Shown here one piece after another: positions 54,108 to 62,904 of a DNA stretch of 64,000 nt (position 1 is its first letter; each line of letters opens with the position of its first letter). The stretch covers positions 62,001-126,000 of the forward strand of contig NZ_JBBCBW010000015.1 of the NCBI RefSeq assembly GCF_037204085.1, given 5' to 3'. A program made the translations under genes and the position numbers. The stretch is from Variovorax sp037204085. Lineage in GTDB: Bacteria > Pseudomonadota > Gammaproteobacteria > Burkholderiales > Burkholderiaceae_C. A model generated the notes under the pieces. The model ran no database searches. It was given only the letters and a program-made list of their open reading frames with translations, and was not told where the DNA came from.

Positions 54108-55007
54108 TCAGCGGCGGAGCTTCTTGACGAGCTCGACCACCGCAAGCACCACGGCACCTGCAACAAGGCCGACACCCGCGTTCACGCCCATCGATCCGAG
54201 TGCACCGAACACACCGCCGGTGGCTTCGGCCCAGTGTTCGACCGCGTGGCCGAACGCGGGAACGCCGTGCACCAGGATGCCGCCGCCCACGAGGAACATG
54301 GCGGCGGTGCCCGCAATCGACAGCCCCTTCATGAGCCAGGGCGCCGCCGCCAGAATGCCGCGGCCCAAAGCCTGCGCGGCCTTGCTGGCCTGCTGGCTCA
54401 GGTAGAGGCCCGCGTCGTCGAGCTTGACGATGCCGGCCACCAAGCCGTAGACGCCAACCGTCATGATGAGCGCAATGCCCGCGAGCACGGTGAACTGCGT
54501 GACGAAGGGCTGGCCCTGAACGGTGCCCAGCGTGATGGCGATGATTTCCGCCGAGAGGATGAAGTCGGTGCGCACCGCGCCCTTGATCTTGTCCTTCTCG
54601 ACGGCAACCACGTCGATGGTCTCGTCGGCCACCGCCCGCTCATGGCGCGCGGTGTCGGCCTCATGCTCCTTCTTGTGTAGGAACTTGTGGGCCAGCTTCT
54701 CGCAGCCTTCGAAGCACAGGAACGCACCGCCGATCATCAGCAGCGGCGTGACCAGCCAGGGCAGCCAGGTGCCGATGGCCAGTGCCGCGGGCACCAGGAT
54801 GAGCTTGTTGACGAACGAGCCCTTGCACACCGCCCAGACCACGGGCAGCTCGCGGTCGGCCTTGACGCCCGAAACCTGCTGCGCATTGAGCGCGAGGTCG
54901 TCGCCCAGAACGCCGGCCGTTTTCTTGGCGGCTACCTTGGTGAGGATCGAGACGTCGTCCAGAACGGTGGCGATGTCGTCGAGCAGCAGAAGCAGGCTGG
55001 TGGCCAT
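54108..55007 (-). CDS. DUF808 membrane protein (YedI-like)
   Basis: A 299-residue inner-membrane protein: MATSLLLLLDDIATVLDDVSILTK at the start, SGVKADRELPVVWAVCKGS, and GAFLCFEGCEKLAHKF before a charged loop, then five or six helices. This is the DUF808/YedI family of nearly the same length; no activity is established. The ATG at 55005-55007 is used instead of the longer frame to 55070. Confidence 0.9.
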   Translation of the reverse strand: MATSLLLLLDDIATVLDDVSILTKVAAKKTAGVLGDDLALNAQQVSGVKADRELPVVWAVCKGSFVNKLILVPAALAIGTWLPWLVTPLLMIGGAFLCFEGCEKLAHKFLHKKEHEADTARHERAVADETIDVVAVEKDKIKGAVRTDFILSAEIIAITLGTVQGQPFVTQFTVLAGIALIMTVGVYGLVAGIVKLDDAGLYLSQQASKAAQALGRGILAAAPWLMKGLSIAGTAAMFLVGGGILVHGVPAFGHAVEHWAEATGGVFGALGSMGVNAGVGLVAGAVVLAVVELVKKLRR

Positions 55008-55092
55008 GGCAATGGTCGGTGTAAAAAAAGAATCGGCGAGCTTAGCCGCAACCGCGATCCACGCCGGCAAATACCCGTACGCGGCAGGCGCG

Positions 55093-55611
55093 TCAGACGA
55101 CGTTGCGCTTGAGGCGGATTTCTTCGACGCGCACAGTACCGAGCGCCGTGGTCTTGGCGGTCTTCATTTCGCGCTTGAAACCGGCGAGTTCGAAAAAGCG
55201 CATGGCGCGGTCGTTGCGAATCGGCACCCACGCGGTCACGGTGGTGCAGCCTTCTTCTTCAAGGCCCTCGCGGGCGGCGTCCCAAAGCGCCACGCCGAGG
55301 CCCTTGCCCCAATGCTCGGGCTTGACATAAAGGGCCCAGATTTCGCCCGCGGTGGAAGGCGTCTTGGGATCGCGCGAGCGGTCGAAACCGACGAAGCCGA
55401 CGATCTCGCCGCCCAGCACCGCCACCTGCACCTGCGGCTCGCTGAACTCGATGGCTTCGCGCCACTTGGCCTCGCGGGTGGCGGGGGCCAGCGTGCGCAG
55501 CTCTTCCTCGGGCAGGATGCCCTGGTAGGCAGCCTGGGCGGCCAGGGTGTGGACTTCGGCGACGGCCTTGGCGTCGCGCATCGTGGCGGGGCGAACTTCG
55601 TAATCTGACAT
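55093..55611 (-). CDS. GNAT-family N-acetyltransferase
   Basis: A 172-residue acetyltransferase: MSDYEVRPATMRDAKAVAEV, EIWALYVKPEHWGKGLGVALW (acetyl-CoA pyrophosphate loop) and PIRNDRAMRFFELAGFKRE. The substrate is unknown. It is divergent from the small-protein/VF530/ferredoxin operon. Confidence 0.92.
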   Translation of the reverse strand: MSDYEVRPATMRDAKAVAEVHTLAAQAAYQGILPEEELRTLAPATREAKWREAIEFSEPQVQVAVLGGEIVGFVGFDRSRDPKTPSTAGEIWALYVKPEHWGKGLGVALWDAAREGLEEEGCTTVTAWVPIRNDRAMRFFELAGFKREMKTAKTTALGTVRVEEIRLKRNVV

Positions 55612-55704
55612 GAATGCGGAAAATCAAATGGAACCGCGTATTGTCGCCGCACCGCTAAACTGCTTGTTGCAAACGCACCAGACACACATCAACAGGAGGT
55701 AGAT

Positions 55705-55854
55705 ATGGCCAAGGGTCAACAACGCGCGAACAAGGAAGCCAAGAAACCGAAGAAGGACACTTCGCCGCCCAAGCCCGCGGGCACCGGCGGCATCGAGCCG
55801 GTCCGCACGATCACCACCGCGGTCATTCCGCGCGGCAAGCTCAAGAACAAGTGA
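55705..55854 (+). CDS. 49-residue Lys/Pro-rich small protein
   Basis: A short gene with AGGAGGT six bases before the ATG. It encodes MAKGQQRANKEAKKPKKDTS followed by PPKPAGTGGIEPVRTITTAV and a basic end. It is highly basic and has no hydrophobic segment; nucleic-acid or ribosome association is plausible but unproven. Its stop overlaps the GTG start of VF530 (GTGA), so it is a real translated member of the operon. Confidence 0.8.
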   Translation: MAKGQQRANKEAKKPKKDTSPPKPAGTGGIEPVRTITTAVIPRGKLKNK

Positions 55855-56135
55855 CCGACGAATCGCCAGCGCCCGCCAAGCCGGCCCAGCCGCGGAACCC
55901 GTTGCACGGGCTCACGCTGGAAGCCATCGTCACGGCGCTGGCCGACTATTACGGCTGGGAACAGCTCGGCCAGCTCGTTCCCATCCGCTGCTTCACCTTC
56001 GAGCCGAGCGTGGGCTCCAGCCTCAAGTTCCTGCGCAAGACGCCGTGGGCGCGCGAGAAGGTCGAAAGCCTTTATCTTTTCATGCTGCGCGAACAGCGCC
56101 GCGAGCAGCAACAACAGCAATCCCCGCAGCGATGA
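55851..56135 (+). CDS. VF530-family (DUF2132) DNA-binding-like protein
   Basis: A 94-residue protein with NPLHGLTLEAIVTALADYYG and CFTFEPSVGSSLKFLRKTPWAR, the VF530 signature, and a Gln-rich C-terminus. The family is annotated as DNA binding from structure only. It begins at a GTG overlapping the 49-aa gene stop and ends in an ATGA overlap with the ferredoxin gene. Confidence 0.87.
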   Translation: MTDESPAPAKPAQPRNPLHGLTLEAIVTALADYYGWEQLGQLVPIRCFTFEPSVGSSLKFLRKTPWAREKVESLYLFMLREQRREQQQQQSPQR

Positions 56136-56413
56136 GGGTTCGGCTCGAACCGTCGGGCCTTGGTTTCGAGGCCGAGGCCGGCACCACGCTCCTGAAGTCG
56201 GCCGAGTCGGCCGGTATCGAAATGCCGAGCTCCTGCCGAAACGGCACCTGCCGCACCTGCATCTGCCAGCTGCTGTCGGGCTCGATACGCCACACCGTCG
56301 AATGGCCCGGCCTGAGCGCCGAGGAAAAAGCCGAGGGCTGGATATTGCCCTGCGTGGCCGAGGCGCGAAGCGATCTTGCAATCGATGCGCCGAAGGCGTT
56401 TTCGGTCTTCTGA
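56132..56413 (+). CDS. 2Fe-2S ferredoxin
   Basis: A 93-residue plant-type ferredoxin. The cluster ligands are Cys in SSCRNGTCRTCICQL (C-x4-C-x2-C) and the distal Cys in ILPCVAEAR. It likely donates electrons to an oxygenase or reductase not encoded nearby. It is last in a three-gene operon with two 4-bp overlaps. Confidence 0.9.
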   Translation: MRVRLEPSGLGFEAEAGTTLLKSAESAGIEMPSSCRNGTCRTCICQLLSGSIRHTVEWPGLSAEEKAEGWILPCVAEARSDLAIDAPKAFSVF

Positions 56414-56426
56414 GACCGGGCCCTCG

Positions 56427-57725
56427 TCAGGTCTGCTTGACTGTCTGGGCCGGCATCGCGACCACCATCCGGTCGCGCTGCGCGAGCGATGGAAACAGCT
56501 TGAACCAGCCCAGCGCCACCATCATGGTTCCCACGCCGCCCAGCACCACCGAGCCCACCGGCCCCAGCAGCGCCGCGGTGGCGCCCGATTCGAACTCGCC
56601 CAGCTGGTTGCTGGCCCCGATGAAGATCGAATTGACCGCGCTCACCCGGCCGCGCATGGCGTCGGGCGTTTCAAGCTGCACGAGCGTCTGCCGGATCACC
56701 ACGTTGACCATGTCGGCCCCGCCGGACACCGCCAGCGCAATCAGCGAAACGACGAAGCTGCGCGAAATGCCGAACACCACCATGCACAGCCCGAAGAGCC
56801 CGACGGCGATCAGCAATGTCCGGCCGATGTGGCGCTCGATGGGCCGCCGCGTGAGCGCAATCGACATCACGAGCGCACCCGCGGCGGGCGCGCTGCGCAG
56901 CAGCCCGAGGCCCCATGGCCCGGTGTGCAGGATGTCCTTGGCGTAGATGGGCAGCAGCGCCACGGCGCCGCCCAGCAGCACCGCGAAAAGATCGAGCGAC
57001 ACGGCGCCGAGCACGGGCTTGCGCTTCCAGATGAAATTGACCCCCGCAAACACCGTGGCCAGCGTGACCGGCTCGCGCGCTGCCGGCGTATGGGCATAGC
57101 GCAGCCGCAGCACCAGCACGCAGGCAATGGCAAAGCACAGCACGCTCGCGCCATACACCACCGCCATGCCCGCCACGAAAAGCAGGCCGCCGAGCGCCGG
57201 CCCGCCGATGATCGCGCCCTGCATGCCGGCCGAGCTGAAAGCCATGGCGCGCGGCAGCATGGTGGGCGGCACCAGGAGCGGCGTCAGCGCCTGCTGGGCC
57301 GGCATCTGGAAGGCGCGCACCGCGCCGAGCACTAGCGACAAGCCCAGCAGCAGGCCGCGCGTATCGAAGCGCTGCGCCACCGCGAGCAGCAGCACCAGCG
57401 CCACCACCCCCTGCACCGCAAAGCAGGCCGCCACGATGCGGCCGCGATGGCGGCGGTCGACCACGTGGCCGGCCAGCAGCGCCAGCAGCAATGCGGGAAC
57501 GAACTGGTAGAGGCCGACGAGGCCGAGATCCCAGGCGCTGCTGGTGAGCTCGTACATGTGCCAGCCGACGGCCACCAGCAGCATCTGCGACGCCGCGGTG
57601 CCGAAAAGCCGCGCCACCCACAACTGCATGAACGGACGCTCGCGCCTGAGTTGGGAAAAGCTCGGTGGCGCGGGAACAGCGGCGGAAATCGGGGAAGGAG
57701 AGGCAGGAGAAGCGGGGCCGGACAT
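56427..57725 (-). CDS. MFS transporter (EntS-like exporter)
   Basis: A 432-residue, 12-helix major facilitator (RPFMQLWVARLFGTAASQML; AGHVVDRRHRGRIV as motif A; GALVMSIALTRRPIERHIG in the second half) in the MFS_3/EntS group. Homologues export siderophores or drugs; no siderophore genes are adjacent. The ATG at 57723-57725 is used; the N-terminal Pro/Ala stretch is disordered. Confidence 0.88.
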   Translation of the reverse strand: MSGPASPASPSPISAAVPAPPSFSQLRRERPFMQLWVARLFGTAASQMLLVAVGWHMYELTSSAWDLGLVGLYQFVPALLLALLAGHVVDRRHRGRIVAACFAVQGVVALVLLLAVAQRFDTRGLLLGLSLVLGAVRAFQMPAQQALTPLLVPPTMLPRAMAFSSAGMQGAIIGGPALGGLLFVAGMAVVYGASVLCFAIACVLVLRLRYAHTPAAREPVTLATVFAGVNFIWKRKPVLGAVSLDLFAVLLGGAVALLPIYAKDILHTGPWGLGLLRSAPAAGALVMSIALTRRPIERHIGRTLLIAVGLFGLCMVVFGISRSFVVSLIALAVSGGADMVNVVIRQTLVQLETPDAMRGRVSAVNSIFIGASNQLGEFESGATAALLGPVGSVVLGGVGTMMVALGWFKLFPSLAQRDRMVVAMPAQTVKQT

Positions 57726-57822
57726 TCGTTCGAGGATAGCCGAGGCTTCATGAGCCTCGCATGAGGGCGGGCTCTCCGCCCTGCCCCTGCAGCCGGCCTT
57801 CTCTCTACACTCTGCCGCATCC

Positions 57823-58509
57823 ATGCCCGACACCGACCTTGCCATCGAACTCATTCACGAAGACGCCCACCTGCTGGTGCTGAACAAGCCTGCGGGATTG
57901 CTTTGCGTGCCCGGGCGCGGCGAAGACAAGCAGGACTGCCTGAGCGCGCGCGCCATGCGGCGCTGGCCCGACGCGCTGATCGTTCACCGGCTGGACATGG
58001 CGACCAGCGGGCTGGTGCTGATGGCGCGCGGCGCCGCCATGCAGCGGGCGCTCGGCGATGCGTTTGCCAACCGCGTGGTGCACAAGCGCTACGAAGCCAT
58101 CGTCGACGGCGCGATGCCGGTGCGCGATGAATGGTCGGTCATCGATGCGCCGCTGATGGCCGACTGGCCGCGGCGCCCTTTGCAGAAGGTAGACCCCGCA
58201 GGCAAGCCGAGCGTCACGCGCTGGCGGACGCTTTCTTCATCGAAGTCGAACGGGGAACATGCTGCCACGCACGTATTGCTGGAGCCCCTCACGGGCCGCT
58301 CGCATCAGCTGCGCGTGCATCTGCTGTCGATCGGCCATCCGATCCTGGGCGATGCGCTCTATGGCAGTGCCAAAGTGCAGGCGCGCGCCCCTCGCCTGCT
58401 GCTGCATGCGAGCGAGCTGGGCTTCGTGCACCCAGCAACGCAGCAGATGCTTCGCTTCCAGAGCCAGCCGGACTTCGCCCTTTCTCTTTCTTCTACAGCC
58501 CGCCCTTGA
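57823..58509 (+). CDS. RluA-family pseudouridine synthase
   Basis: A 228-residue enzyme with the catalytic HRLDMATSGLVLMARG (active-site Asp) and GRSHQLRVHLLSIGHPILGD near the C-terminus. There is no S4 domain, so it resembles RluA (modifying 23S and tRNA) rather than RluC/D. Its 3' end overlaps the convergent usp gene by 17 bp. Confidence 0.92.
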   Translation: MPDTDLAIELIHEDAHLLVLNKPAGLLCVPGRGEDKQDCLSARAMRRWPDALIVHRLDMATSGLVLMARGAAMQRALGDAFANRVVHKRYEAIVDGAMPVRDEWSVIDAPLMADWPRRPLQKVDPAGKPSVTRWRTLSSSKSNGEHAATHVLLEPLTGRSHQLRVHLLSIGHPILGDALYGSAKVQARAPRLLLHASELGFVHPATQQMLRFQSQPDFALSLSSTARP

Positions 58510-58936
58510 CCACCAGCACCGGCATGGGTGCGTCCTGGAGCACACGCTGGGTCACGCTGCCGAGCAGCAGCTTCTCGATGCCGCTGCGGCCATGCGAGCC
58601 CATCACGATCAGGTCGGCCGCAATGGCAATGGCGGTGTCGACGATGCCTTCGTGCACCACGTGGCCGTCGATCACGCGCTGGTCGCTGTGCAGGCCTTCG
58701 GCCGCAAGCGCGGCCACGCCGCGTGCAAGCGCCGCATTCGCGCTTGCGGTGGCCGCGGCCAGGTATTCGTTCTGGCCGAGCGCGTAGTCCGCGCCCACGC
58801 CAATGAAGGGGTAGTTGTCGATCACGTGGATCAACGTGATGCGGCTTCCGAACGCCAGCGCCAGGCCACTGGCCTTGCTGACCGCGAGCATGGAAGTTTC
58901 GGAGCCGTCGATCGGAACCAGGATGTGATTGAACAT
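58493..58936 (-). CDS. Universal stress protein (UspA family)
   Basis: A 147-residue Usp domain: MFNHILVPIDGSETSMLAV at the start, and the ATP-binding GSHGRSGIEKLLLGSVTQRV near the C-terminus, so it is an ATP-binding type. The start is the ATG at 58934-58936. It is probably expressed singly. Confidence 0.93.
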   Translation of the reverse strand: MFNHILVPIDGSETSMLAVSKASGLALAFGSRITLIHVIDNYPFIGVGADYALGQNEYLAAATASANAALARGVAALAAEGLHSDQRVIDGHVVHEGIVDTAIAIAADLIVMGSHGRSGIEKLLLGSVTQRVLQDAPMPVLVVKGGL

Positions 58937-59044
58937 GGCGGACCTCACTTTCGTTCGTTCGCAGACAGGCGCGGCTCGCAATCGAACCGGGCCTCCAATT
59001 TAACCCCTCGGCAGGGGCGTGACTGTAGGACTCAAGCCAGCGGG

Positions 59045-59794
59045 TTAATCCCCCTGGAAACCCTGGGCGCGGCAGGTGACGACGAGGGTGTCGCGCCAGC
59101 CGGCGGCTCCCTCTTCGGTCGGCTGGATGGGCGTGGACTCATGGATCACGCGTGCGTCGTCGAGCAGCAGCAGCGACCACGGCTCGGTCATGGTGAACCG
59201 CTCGCCGCGTCTTCCGTTGGCTTCGAACACGCGCGTTTCGCCGCCCTTGATTCCGCTGCGCCCCACCAGCGCCACCGCCACCAGGTCGACACCGTCGCGG
59301 TGAGCGCCTTCAGGCGTGGGCCGGCCGATGCCGCCCGCGGTGTCGATGCGGAACTGGTGCGCCTCGACGAACCACGGTTGCGCCGCGGTATTGCGCATGC
59401 CGCTTGCCGCTTCGCCCAGCCGCTGCAGCAGGCGCTGCCACGCCGGCTGCGCCACCGTAGCCTCGTGCATCGGCGCAAACCAGCGCTGCATGCCGCCATG
59501 CAGCGCGTTGTATTCGACCGGCTGCCAGTGCGCACGATGCGGCACCTGCGCAATCGCTTCGCCTTCGACGGTGAAGCACGCATGGCGCCGCGTGCGATAG
59601 CGGCCGCCATCTTTCAGGTATTCGTCCGGTGGAAGATCGTTCCAGTCGGCGTGCAGCGCTTCGAGCTGATCGAGCGGCACGCCGAGCCATTCGCTCACGC
59701 CTTGCGGGCTGAGCACCGCATAGCCCTGTTCGCGCAGCGCAGGCAGCAGTTCGGCCGGCTGGATGAACGGCGGTTTGAATGCAGCGTTGGTCAC
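59045..59794 (-). CDS. 2-oxoglutarate/Fe(II) dioxygenase family protein
   Basis: A 249-residue protein of the 2OG-Fe_Oxy_2 family. The facial triad is visible as His and Asp in GAHRDGVDLV and the distal His in DDARVIHESTP, with a downstream Arg in GWRDTLV for 2OG. Relatives hydroxylate free amino acids such as isoleucine; the substrate here is unknown. It starts at a GTG overlapping the DUF427 gene stop (GTGA). Confidence 0.85.
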   Translation of the reverse strand: MTNAAFKPPFIQPAELLPALREQGYAVLSPQGVSEWLGVPLDQLEALHADWNDLPPDEYLKDGGRYRTRRHACFTVEGEAIAQVPHRAHWQPVEYNALHGGMQRWFAPMHEATVAQPAWQRLLQRLGEAASGMRNTAAQPWFVEAHQFRIDTAGGIGRPTPEGAHRDGVDLVAVALVGRSGIKGGETRVFEANGRRGERFTMTEPWSLLLLDDARVIHESTPIQPTEEGAAGWRDTLVVTCRAQGFQGD

Positions 59795-60075
59795 GACGCG
59801 GTGACCTTCACGTCCTTCCAGAACGCGACGCGATCACGGATTTCTTCGGCTTCGGGCTTGGGGTCTGCGTAGTACCAGGCGGCATCGGTGTGGAGCTCGC
59901 CGTTGACCAGCAGCGAATAGTAGCTGGCCGTGCCCTTCCAGGGGCAGGTGGTCTTGTGGTTGCTGAAGGTGACGTGGTCGCGGTTGAGCGAGCTCATCGG
60001 AAAATAGTGGTTACCTTCGACGAGCACGGTGTCGTCGCTTTCGGCGATGGTGACGCCGTTCCAGGTTGCTTTCAT
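59791..60075 (-). CDS. DUF427 domain protein
   Basis: A 94-residue protein containing the DUF427 core (NGVTIAESDDTVLVEGNHYFP, TTCPWKGTASYYSL, AWYYADPKPEAEEI). No catalytic role is established for the family. It is translationally coupled by a 4-bp overlap to the 2OG dioxygenase. The ATG at 60073-60075 is used. Confidence 0.88.
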   Translation of the reverse strand: MKATWNGVTIAESDDTVLVEGNHYFPMSSLNRDHVTFSNHKTTCPWKGTASYYSLLVNGELHTDAAWYYADPKPEAEEIRDRVAFWKDVKVTAS

Positions 60076-60119
60076 GTGTTGCTCTCCACGGGGAAGGGAT
60101 ATTGTGCCCTTTGGCATTG

Positions 60120-60440
60120 TTTGTTTCCCGGGGGCCGGGTCTCGCCCAGCGGGCGCGCAGCGCCGCAGTGGCCTGGTGGCCGAGCGAAGCAAAGGCCCGT
60201 TAGGTTTCCAAGCCCCTCTGTATGCACCGAGGAGCGGAGGGTTTCGCGGATCAGGGCCGCAGCTGTTTGAGCGCAGCGAGTTCTGCGGACCCCGCGAAAC
60301 ACGAGCACCGCAGGTTGCCCGCAGCGCAGCGGAGGGTCGCAGACAGTGGGGTCGCCTTTTCTTTGTTTACTTTCTTTTGGCGAAGCAAAAGAAAGTGAGT
60401 CCGCCGCCGGGCGGAATCCCGGCCTCGGGAAGCAAACTAA
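60120..60440. repeat. Intergenic structured element, probable dispersed repeat
   Basis: This 380-bp gene-free region holds two hairpins. One is nested: GTTTCGCGG (60241-60249) with CCGCGAAAC (60292-60300), enclosing CCGCAG/CTGCGG arms. The other is a perfect 11-bp stem ACTTTCTTTTG / CAAAAGAAAGT (60369-60379 and 60386-60396, loop GCGAAG). Short open frames here look non-coding. The sequence style matches repeats I recall from Comamonadaceae intergenic regions; copy number cannot be checked here. Confidence 0.55.
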
Positions 60441-60455
60441 GTCAGAGGTAAAAAA

Positions 60456-61478
60456 TCACGCCCCCAACCAATGCACACTAAAAAGCCTCTCAGGATCCGT
60501 CCAAACCGCCAGCGGCCGAAACCCCGCCTTCACAGCCAGCGCCCGCAGTCCATCCACAGTGAACTTATGCGAGTACTCGGTATGAATCGTCTCCCCTTCC
60601 TCGAACCCGAACCGCTCACCGTGCAGTGAAACAGCCTGGTCCCGGCGGCTTACCAAGTGCATCTCGATCCGCTGCCGAGGCGCGTTGTAGAACGCCGAAT
60701 GCGCAAAGCCATCCAGATCAAAGTCCGCATCGAGCTCGGCATTGGCGCGCCGCAGCAAATTCAAGTTGAACGCAGCCGTCACCCCTTGCGCATCGTTGTA
60801 CGCCGCATGCAACCGGGCCGGGTCCTTCACCAGATCGACGCCGATCAGCAGCCCGCCGCTGCGCAGCATCCGCGCCGCAAGCTGCAGAAACGCCAGCGCC
60901 TCTTCAGGCTCGAAATTTCCGATCGTCGAGCCCGGAAAAAACCCGACGCGTTTGCCCGCACCGGGCATTGGCGCCGGCAGCACCAGCGGCATGGTGTAGT
61001 CCGCCGCAATCGGCTGCACCACCAGCTCGGGGTAGTCGGCCTTCAGCCGTGCAGCAGCAGCTTGCAGGTGCTCGCCCGAAATGTCGATGGGCAGGTAGCG
61101 CCTGGGCGCCTCGAGCGCATCCAGCAGCAGCCGCACCTTGGTAAGGGAGCCGGCACCGAACTCCACGATCTCGGCACCGGGGCCGATCTGCTCGGCGATT
61201 TCCCCGGCGCATTCGCCGAGGATGCGCAACTCGGTTCGCGTGGGGTAGTACTCGGGCAATTCGCAGATGCGGTCGAACAGCTGCGAACCGGCCGCGTCGT
61301 AGAAGAACTTGGGCGAAATGCTGCGCGGCCTGCGCGCAAGGCCCGCCAGCATCGCGCGGCCGAATTCGCAAAGCGGCGGCTCACCCGTGGCTGCCGCGGC
61401 GGCGGCCGGCGCCGCAGGCTTGCGCTGCTGCTGTGCGGCGGCGAACGAGAAGGAGGACGAGGATGTTGGATTGCGCAT
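60456..61478 (-). CDS. egtD: L-histidine N-alpha-methyltransferase EgtD
   Basis: A 340-residue SAM-dependent enzyme that trimethylates histidine to hercynine. Signatures: ISPKFFYDAAGSQLFDRICEL, EYYPTRTE, EIVEFGAGSLTKVRLLLDAL (SAM site), FFPGSTIGNFEP. The first ~35 residues are an Ala/Ser-rich extension. It begins 3 bp after the egtB stop and acts in the same pathway. Confidence 0.95.
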   Translation of the reverse strand: MRNPTSSSSFSFAAAQQQRKPAAPAAAAAATGEPPLCEFGRAMLAGLARRPRSISPKFFYDAAGSQLFDRICELPEYYPTRTELRILGECAGEIAEQIGPGAEIVEFGAGSLTKVRLLLDALEAPRRYLPIDISGEHLQAAAARLKADYPELVVQPIAADYTMPLVLPAPMPGAGKRVGFFPGSTIGNFEPEEALAFLQLAARMLRSGGLLIGVDLVKDPARLHAAYNDAQGVTAAFNLNLLRRANAELDADFDLDGFAHSAFYNAPRQRIEMHLVSRRDQAVSLHGERFGFEEGETIHTEYSHKFTVDGLRALAVKAGFRPLAVWTDPERLFSVHWLGA

Positions 61479-61481
61479 GAT

Positions 61482-62738
61482 TCAGACGTCTTTCGCGAGC
61501 CTTAGCCCCGAGAACTGCCAGCGCGCCGCCGGCGGAAAAAAGTTGCGGTAGCTGGGCCTCGTGTGCCCAGCCGGGGTGGCCACGCTGCCACCGCGCAACA
61601 CCAGTTGACCCACCATGAACTTGCCGTTGTATTCGGCGGCAATGCCGGGCATGGGCCTGAAGCCGGGATACGGGTCGTACGAAGAACGCGTCCACTGCCA
61701 GACGTGGCCGGTCATCTGCGAGATGCCGGGCGCATCGAAGGCGACCTCCCATTCAAACTCGGTGGGCAGCCGCGCGCCGGCCCATTCGGCATACGCGGCG
61801 GCTTCATAGAAGCTCAGCTGCGAGACGGGCGCATCGGCTTCCATGGGCCGCACGCCGTGCAGGCCGAATACTTGCCAGCCGCCCTGGTGCTGCTGCGGGC
61901 CGAGCCGCGGATCGTCGGGCGCAAGCCAGTAGGCCGGGTGCTGCCATCCCTGCGCCTGCACCGCGGCCCAGCCGTCGGAAAGCCAGAGCTCGGGCCGCTT
62001 GTAGCCGCCGTCGGCAATGAACTGGGCATAGTCGCCGCAGTTCACCAGCCGGTCGGCAATGGCATAGGGCTGCAACAGCGCGGCGTGGCGCGGCGTTTCG
62101 TTGTCGAAGGCAAAACCCAGCTGCGACGCTTCATGGCCGACCTGGACCACCCCGCCCGTCTGCGGCAGCCAGCGCATGGCCGGCGGCACCGCGGCCAGCC
62201 GCAGGGCCGGCCCAGCCGACGGCTTGTAGGCCGGCAGCAGCGGGTTGCATGACAGGGCATGAAGAATGTCGGTGAGCAACAGTTCCTGATGCTGCTGCTC
62301 ATGATTCAGCCCCAGCGTGACGATGGGCTCGATGGCGGCCCAGTCCTGCTCGCCGATGTCTCGGTCTAGCAAGGCGAGCACCGCCTCGTCGACGTGGCTG
62401 CGATAGGCATGCACCTCGTCCACCGAGGGGCGCGTGAGCAGCCCTCGCTGCGGCCGCGGGTGGCGCGGGCCGAGCGCCTCGTAATACGAGTTGAAGAGAT
62501 AGTGAAAGCGCACGTCGAAGGGCCGGTAGCCCGCGGCGTGAGGCTGGAGCAGCACGGTCTCGAAGAACCACGTGGTGTGCGCGAGATGCCACTTGGTCGG
62601 ACTTGCATCAGGCATCGACTGGATGCACTGGTCTTCGGCGGAAAGCGGCGCGGCGAGCGACAGGCTGGCAGCTCGCACTTCGCGAAACTTGTCGCGCAGT
62701 GCGCTCGCCGCCTGGGTGATCGGCCGGGAAAGCGTCAT
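61482..62738 (-). CDS. egtB: Ergothioneine biosynthesis protein EgtB (sulfoxide synthase)
   Basis: A 418-residue non-heme iron enzyme joining hercynine to a thiol. The DinB-like N-terminal domain has iron ligands His51 (KWHLAHTTWFFE) and His146/His150 (NHEQQHQE). The C-terminal FGE-sulfatase domain includes LPTEFEWEVAFD and VLRGGSVATP. The ATG at 62736-62738 is used. Together with egtD it gives a minimal pathway; egtA, egtC and egtE are not present here. Confidence 0.94.
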   Translation of the reverse strand: MTLSRPITQAASALRDKFREVRAASLSLAAPLSAEDQCIQSMPDASPTKWHLAHTTWFFETVLLQPHAAGYRPFDVRFHYLFNSYYEALGPRHPRPQRGLLTRPSVDEVHAYRSHVDEAVLALLDRDIGEQDWAAIEPIVTLGLNHEQQHQELLLTDILHALSCNPLLPAYKPSAGPALRLAAVPPAMRWLPQTGGVVQVGHEASQLGFAFDNETPRHAALLQPYAIADRLVNCGDYAQFIADGGYKRPELWLSDGWAAVQAQGWQHPAYWLAPDDPRLGPQQHQGGWQVFGLHGVRPMEADAPVSQLSFYEAAAYAEWAGARLPTEFEWEVAFDAPGISQMTGHVWQWTRSSYDPYPGFRPMPGIAAEYNGKFMVGQLVLRGGSVATPAGHTRPSYRNFFPPAARWQFSGLRLAKDV

Positions 62739-62904
62739 GGAGTCTCCAGTCGGGTCAGCCGCTCGTTGTAGCCGATTCGTATTGCCGCAGCACGTAGGAC
62801 AAGTTCTCGCCCTGGCTCTCTTGCGGGTGGGCGCCAAATCGGTGGGGCAGCCACTTTGGCACAAGACGCGCCGGCGTGCAGGGCGGCTGCGTATCATCCG
62901 TTCG

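Noticed and set aside
60346..60585. Small open frames in the intergenic repeat and egtD 3' end
   Set aside because: No ribosome-binding site, no conserved features, and they cross the hairpins and egtD coding sequence.
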